From NCBI GenBank assembly GCA_002494725.1, contig DACG01000030.1:85510-149509 (forward strand): a DNA stretch of 64,000 nt, in the 5' to 3' direction. The notes beneath the pieces were generated by a model. The model was not told where the DNA came from, did not search any database, and worked only from the letters and a program-made list of their open reading frames with translations. Positions 60,002-64,000 of the stretch are shown in pieces; the first letter of the stretch is position 1; each line of letters starts with the position of its first letter. The position numbers and the translations under genes are program-made. The DNA is from Geoglobus sp. UBA235. GTDB taxonomy: Archaea > Halobacteriota > Archaeoglobi > Archaeoglobales > Archaeoglobaceae.

Positions 60002-60874
60002 ATGGAATTATCGTCTACAAAAAACAAACAGGAATGGATGAAACCGTTATTGCATGTACAACACTTAATGGTACCTCGACTTTTTCATGTAATCCGAACT
60101 GGTAATCCCATTGAGGCAAGGAATGATTTACATGTATTTTTTGATTTACTTCATAAGGATGTCGAAATTGATAGGGCAGAAGAACGGATGATTTACAGCG
60201 AGCAGTTTTTGAGATATCATGAGGATAAGGAAATTGAGGTGGTTAAAGCGTTAGAACTTCTTTATAGACTATTAGGATTTGGAGACATCACGAGAAGAGA
60301 CAAATGCGGTAAGAATAAAGAAGTATATCGTCTGAAAAAAATACTATTGAACGTTAATGGAAGTAGGATTGACATTAAAAGCTATCGACCAAAAAATTAT
60401 CGGAGTCCAGCAGAAGGAATAAGAGACCATCCCAAGCTTGAAGTGACTGTTTATTACGAGAAAACTAAACTATCAAAAGAACAACTCGAAAAAATAGGTA
60501 GGAACTTGATTGCAACAATTGCTGAATATGCTGATTTGTATGATTGGACTCTTCCTTCAACTTGGGGATTCAACTATCCAATCTCAGGGCAAGGGGACAT
60601 CATACTTGATGTAATGAGAGGACTGGAAAAAGAATCTCTCAAATGGAAGATAGAGCAATTAGGGTATATCAAAAAAGAGCTGTTTAACAGGAAAACAAGG
60701 TCAATAGCTTTGAAAATAGCTGAAGAAGCAAGAACTGCTAAAGAGATTAGCGAAATGTTAAATCTACCTCTCAGGACGGTTCAATACCATTTAAGGAAGT
60801 TGAAAAAAGCGGGAATAATTTCGAGTTATAGGAGAGGGAACGATTGTTTTTATAGTGTAAAATTGAATTGTTGA
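60002..60874 (+). CDS. Winged-helix regulator, 3' part of a broken gene
   Basis: A 290-residue open frame, in the same frame as the piece before the TAG at 59981. The body is alpha/beta with a long charged segment (IKSYRPKNYRSPAEGIRDHP), and the C-terminal 60 residues form an ArsR-like winged helix (ARTAKEISEMLNLPLRTVQY, HLRKLKKAGIISSYRRG). It may still be expressed from an internal ATG such as 60068, giving a shorter protein. A plasmid replication or control protein is possible; family not recognised. Confidence 0.6.
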   Translation: MELSSTKNKQEWMKPLLHVQHLMVPRLFHVIRTGNPIEARNDLHVFFDLLHKDVEIDRAEERMIYSEQFLRYHEDKEIEVVKALELLYRLLGFGDITRRDKCGKNKEVYRLKKILLNVNGSRIDIKSYRPKNYRSPAEGIRDHPKLEVTVYYEKTKLSKEQLEKIGRNLIATIAEYADLYDWTLPSTWGFNYPISGQGDIILDVMRGLEKESLKWKIEQLGYIKKELFNRKTRSIALKIAEEARTAKEISEMLNLPLRTVQYHLRKLKKAGIISSYRRGNDCFYSVKLNC

Positions 60875-60911
60875 TTTTTTAGGGAGTATATTGCTATTAT
60901 TAGTAGTGTGT

Positions 60912-61034
60912 AGAATGCTGGAAAGAGGTGGTACGGTACCAATATTCAACCAAAGAACCACACAAAATATTGCGTGCCCATCAAGTAACTCTAACTTGAG
61001 CGAGGCGCAAAAGTAGTAACACAAAGCATTCTAT
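60912..61034. repeat. Short inverted repeats in gene-free AT-rich segment
   Basis: AGAATGCT near 60913 and AGCATTCT near 61027 form 8-bp arms about 110 bases apart. Inside is a second small dyad TCAAGT ... ACTTGA near 60980-61000. The segment has no open frame of note and could be an untranslated RNA, an operator, or the trace of a small mobile insert. Confidence 0.3.
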
Positions 61035-61063
61035 AAGTAATAACAACTCCAAGGACATCGAAA

Positions 61064-63323
61064 TCACTGAAGAATCTCTAAGTACTTATCGAGTAGTGTT
61101 TTTATTACTTTTATAAAAATTTTCAGTTCATACTTTAATACCTTAAATTCAAACACTGACGAAAATGGGAAAATGTGCCAAGAAGTGAAGTATGAGTGCA
61201 CGAAGAAGCTATACTCATTATACTTTTTTTGTAGTTTTGTCGAAAAAGTTCTGTCTACAAATGCAATCACAAAGTCATTAGATGGATAAGGTGGAATTAT
61301 TCTTGGTGGTGTTGCTTTTTCAAGCATTTTTATGGCTTTCTCGGCAAACTCTTCAGGTTCCAAACCCATACTTTTAGCAACTTCCTTGAAATTCTCTTTA
61401 GCATTTGTTAGGAGTTGAGGGGTATCATATACTGGTATGAATTCACCAATATCACTGGCTATACTTACATCTTCCCCTAAAATTAGCAGAAAGGATGGGT
61501 AAGATAAATTGTTGAATATTGCTCTTTCCAATTCCTCTAATGATTTTTTGTCCCAATCCGTTCCTTCTCCAAGAGTATTTACGAATTTCCTAATTTTATT
61601 TTTCAAAATAGCTATATGATTCACCGCAAATCCTTTTTGTTGTCGTATAGACTCATACCACTCCTTAGAAACATAACGATATGGGGGTAGCAACCAATAA
61701 ACTTCTGGTCGATTTTTCACACTTCTAAACAGGAGGATGTCGTCAAAAACAACCCAAGCAAGATTTTCCAGAATTTTCCTCATTTCCCTATAGCATGAAG
61801 GGATTGCGCCATTGTCTACCAGATACTTTAACGAGTTTATTGTGGCCATCATCTCTGGTAGAAATAGCAAAACTGCTGGCTCAATTGGTACTTTTCTCCG
61901 TCTCAACATCTTCATGAGCTGGCCTTTTATAAACTCAAGATAACGAATAAATTCAGTAATCTCTCTTTGGATTTCAGCTATCTCATCCTTAGAGACTTCT
62001 TTAACAGCTTTTTGCGTCCTGTCAGGCTCACCTCTCAAAACAAGCTTTAGAGAAGAACGCCTACAAAGTGAGATGTAACGATATTTTACCCATATAGGAA
62101 TTTCTGCCTTCGAGAACTCATCAATGAACTTCATGAATTTTTTCCAGTTTATTCTTATTCTAACTCCGTATTTATCCATGAAATGACCATATAATTCAAA
62201 GTGAAGCCAATCCAGATTGTGTTTGAAATATTTTACAGCGTCATCTCTCAAGAACCTGTTATAAGAGTTCAAGACTTCCTGAGCTTTTATATAGAACTCT
62301 TCCTTATTATCACACTCATTGCTGACAATAATTAAATCTTCTACCAGTCCTTCAATAATTTTATTTGGGATGTCGACGTAAGCTGTGCATGAAACACCAC
62401 GAAACATTTTGAAGTATGGGTTGCCTCTAACAATTATGCTGCCAAAATAAGGCCAGTTTAAGGATTGTTTTCCTCTTAACTCCTCTTCTATTCTGGAAGT
62501 GGCTGTATTGTTGATTTTCCATCGACCATCTTCAAAGGTCAATTTCAGTCTTCTCAAGGCTCTATTTATAGCTTCTATTTCAAGCTCTCGGACTTTTTGG
62601 AGTATATCTCCTTCTGAAAGTTCACCGCTTGATAGATTTACAATAGCAGTAAAAAGCCTTTCTGGTAAGTCCTTAGTCAGTATTGGCTTTTGAATCGAAT
62701 AAACATCGTTTACAATCTGCCAACTACCATTTTTTCTTTTTAAGGCAGGATGCCATGTTCCGTTTTTCCAAATATAAAGGTGTTTTAGCTCTTCGATGTA
62801 GTCTTCATCATTATAGGATAATAGCTCAAGAATTTCATAGGTTGTAAAATTTTCAACACCTGTGCTGTAAAGGTACCAGACTGCCCACGAAACCCTCCTT
62901 GTTGCAGAATTCCTGAAACTCTTCTTCAAGAAATTGAAAAATTTTGGGTATTCTTCACCTTTCGTAAAAGACTCTTTTTCCTCATCTACAAGTCCAGTCT
63001 TGGACAACTGGGATAAAACATCTCCAATGATTTTTTTGTGCTCTAAGACAAGTTCTTTGAAAGTGCGGATTGTCTATGCTGTCTGCCTTCTTGGAAAGTA
63101 TTTTTAGGATTTCTTTTTCGGTGAAATCTTGTAAATCATCTATTTCCCATTCAATCAAATCAAGAATCCTCCAATAGTGGTCTAAAAGAAGTTTTGGTGT
63201 CAGTTCACTAAAAAGATGCTCGTAGTTCATAGAGTTAATTTTGTCGCCAGCAATCATATTGCCGACCTCTCCATACCAGTTAAGTAATTCCAAAAATTTA
63301 TGTTTTTCTAACTTTGGTAGCAC
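61064..63323 (-). pseudogene. Large accessory protein gene split by a frameshift
   Basis: Two adjacent frames (62982-63323 and 61064-63007) together encode one protein of about 750 residues. The first frame ends in an unlikely tail; one base before it, near 63055-63063, switching frame gives KELVLEHKKIIGDVLSQLSK TGLVDEEKE, which runs straight into the second frame. The intact 647-residue part is helical with AVLLFLPEMMATINSLKYLV, then SCYREMRKILENLAWVVFDD, similar in pattern to DUF5677/HEPN-like helical domains seen in abortive-infection proteins (tentative). Could be a sequencing error, a decayed gene or programmed frameshifting. Confidence 0.55.
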
Positions 63324-63409
63324 CTACTACTTCCCATGTTGTTCTATTTTACCAATAATAGCCACTTATTGGAAAACAAAGTTATATCTATTCTGCCATA
63401 GGTTTGTTA

Positions 63410-63676
63410 ATGATAAAGTGCAAGTACTGCGATAAATGGTTAAAGAATAAACAAGCTTTAAGGGCTCACCAAAAGGCTTGCCCACTAAAACCTTCAATGT
63501 TCTGGAACCATGAATTCGAGGTTCACGGATACAGGTTTATGATTAATGTAAGTGAAAGAGCGTATTATGTTCTAAAAGAACTTGAGACGAGTAACGAACA
63601 CGTCTTTCTTGGCGCTATCAAGGCAATGAGACTGCTGGGTTTGGTGAAAACATATAAGGTGGAAAAGGCAAAATGA
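63410..63676 (+). CDS. C2H2 zinc-finger protein of archaeal mobile elements
   Basis: An 88-residue protein. A C2H2-type finger occupies the start (IKCKYCDKWLKNKQALRAHQ KACP), as in many archaeal virus and plasmid regulators. The rest (YRFMINVSERAYYVLKELET, AIKAMRLLGLVKTYKV) looks like a small winged-helix-like region. ATG 63410 follows TTG 63404 by two codons. The next small gene overlaps by 4 bases. Confidence 0.75.
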   Translation: MIKCKYCDKWLKNKQALRAHQKACPLKPSMFWNHEFEVHGYRFMINVSERAYYVLKELETSNEHVFLGAIKAMRLLGLVKTYKVEKAK

Positions 63677-63852
63677 AACCATTTAGTATTTTGAAGTTAA
63701 GATTGTCTGGAATATTGAGTCGTTTATCGCTTCAAATCTACTGCTGGTACTGTCAAAAGAGACTATCCCAGATTGAAATCTTCAGGCTTGGGAGAGCTGA
63801 ACTCTGTACAGAGTGCTTTAAACAGCTTAGGTACTTTAAGAATCCTCCGTAA
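63673..63852 (+). CDS. Small zinc-ribbon protein
   Basis: A 59-residue product that starts in an ATGA overlap with the C2H2 gene. CWYC and CTEC, 17 residues apart, make a four-cysteine zinc ribbon (IYCWYCQKRLSQIEIFRLGR, AELCTECFKQLRYFKNPP). The N-terminal 20 residues are basic and hydrophobic. Too short for usual length filters, but the overlap and the motif support it. Confidence 0.6.
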   Translation: MKPFSILKLRLSGILSRLSLQIYCWYCQKRLSQIEIFRLGRAELCTECFKQLRYFKNPP

Positions 63853-63867
63853 TCCAACTTTCATTAG

Positions 63868-63921
63868 ATGGAACTTGTAATTCCTTGGGAGGATTTTGGA
63901 AAACTTGCTGAGCAAGTTTGA
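63868..63921 (+). other. 17-residue open frame, possible gene remnant
   Basis: MELVIPWEDFGKLAEQV and a stop, following the zinc-ribbon gene by 15 bases. No ribosome site. It reads like protein but is too short to judge. Confidence 0.15.
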
Positions 63922-63945
63922 ACACTAATTATAGTCTAAGACAAA

Positions 63946-64000
63946 ACTTTATTAACTATTAGATTGCAAATCGCTACATGGCCAGAAAACCTGAAAAGGA
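63946..64000 (+). CDS. Start of a leaderless gene cut by the window end
   Basis: The ATG at 63978 opens MARKPEK and runs off the window. A TATA-like CTTTATTAA at 63946-63954 is centred 28 bp upstream, the spacing of a leaderless start. Coordinates here include the promoter. Confidence 0.4.

Noticed and set aside
59728..60027. 99-residue minus-strand frame
   Set aside because: Mirror of the plus-strand pieces, no start signal, no recognisable domain.
59809..60105. 98-residue plus-strand frame ending in FSCNPNW
   Set aside because: It overlaps the better-supported frame of the broken regulator and has no ribosome site. It reads fairly protein-like, so it is only noted as a competitor.

Overview
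The window reads as the chromosome of a hyperthermophilic euryarchaeon. The best fit is the Archaeoglobaceae (Archaeoglobus, Ferroglobus or Geoglobus type). The reasons are archaeal information-processing genes (eIF1, TFS, Rio2, family B DNA polymerase, deoxyhypusine synthase, aTrm56), archaetidylserine lipid enzymes beside an archaeosortase, an inositol-phosphate cytidylyltransferase next to a CDP-alcohol phosphotransferase (di-myo-inositol phosphate osmolyte), fatty-acid beta-oxidation genes in an archaeon, a methylmalonyl-CoA module and an anaerobic CO dehydrogenase. The genus is an inference; no rRNA or tRNA gene was seen to settle it. Genes are tightly packed, with many 4-base stop/start overlaps, GTG and TTG starts, GGAGGTGAT-type ribosome sites, and several leaderless starts placed about 25-28 bp from a TATA box.

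Layout. 0-15.4 kb: truncated CDC48 ATPase with Hsp20, SpoIIM/DUF63 membrane pair, eIF1, TraB/site-2 protease pair, glutamate dehydrogenase with DUF357 and an NfeD-type protease, LeuRS, then archaetidylserine synthase, archaetidylserine decarboxylase and archaeosortase. A PHP phosphoesterase, Nudix hydrolase and TFS run divergently from these. 15.4-19.1 kb: an AT-rich island with a 24-residue peptide gene under a strong ribosome site, a UbiA prenyltransferase, and an opposing KaiC-like ATPase, Roadblock-like and FIST-like trio. 19.1-36.4 kb: lone Tat-lipoprotein solute-binding protein, deoxyhypusine synthase, RtcB, radical SAM enzyme preceded by two overlooked small genes (one a four-cysteine protein like glycyl-radical-enzyme small subunits), TatA pair, DUF373, tRNA thiolation, Rio2, DUF460, PrsW, Lrp-like, DUF5612, hydrogenase protease, CobQ, Trm56 and a CoA transferase.

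36.5-42.6 kb looks more GC-rich in codon choice: thiolase, acyl-CoA dehydrogenase and 3-hydroxyacyl-CoA dehydrogenase form a beta-oxidation operon, followed by a second SPL-type radical SAM enzyme, an ITPase, a PadR regulator and a DUF74 protein with a perfect operator-like palindrome. 42.7-58.1 kb: DNA polymerase B, CobT, the divergent inositol-phosphate pair, a methyltransferase, then a minus-strand methylmalonyl-CoA operon (mutase small subunit, epimerase, carboxyltransferase, a 43-residue small subunit, a double biotinyl carrier, mutase large subunit). Then come an asparagine-synthetase-like protein, a YkgJ protein and CooS. Cobalamin genes (cobQ, cobT) and the B12-dependent mutase fit together, and beta-oxidation of odd or branched chains would feed propionyl-CoA into the mutase module.

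58.2-64 kb is an AT-rich accessory segment that looks like an integrated plasmid or virus remnant: ribbon-helix-helix protein, unknown large proteins, a regulator broken by a frameshift and an amber codon, a 750-residue gene split by a frameshift, and C2H2 and zinc-ribbon proteins. The most interesting unexplained items are the peptide/UbiA island, the hidden four-cysteine protein, the double biotin carrier with its small subunit, and the frameshifted genes of the right-hand element.
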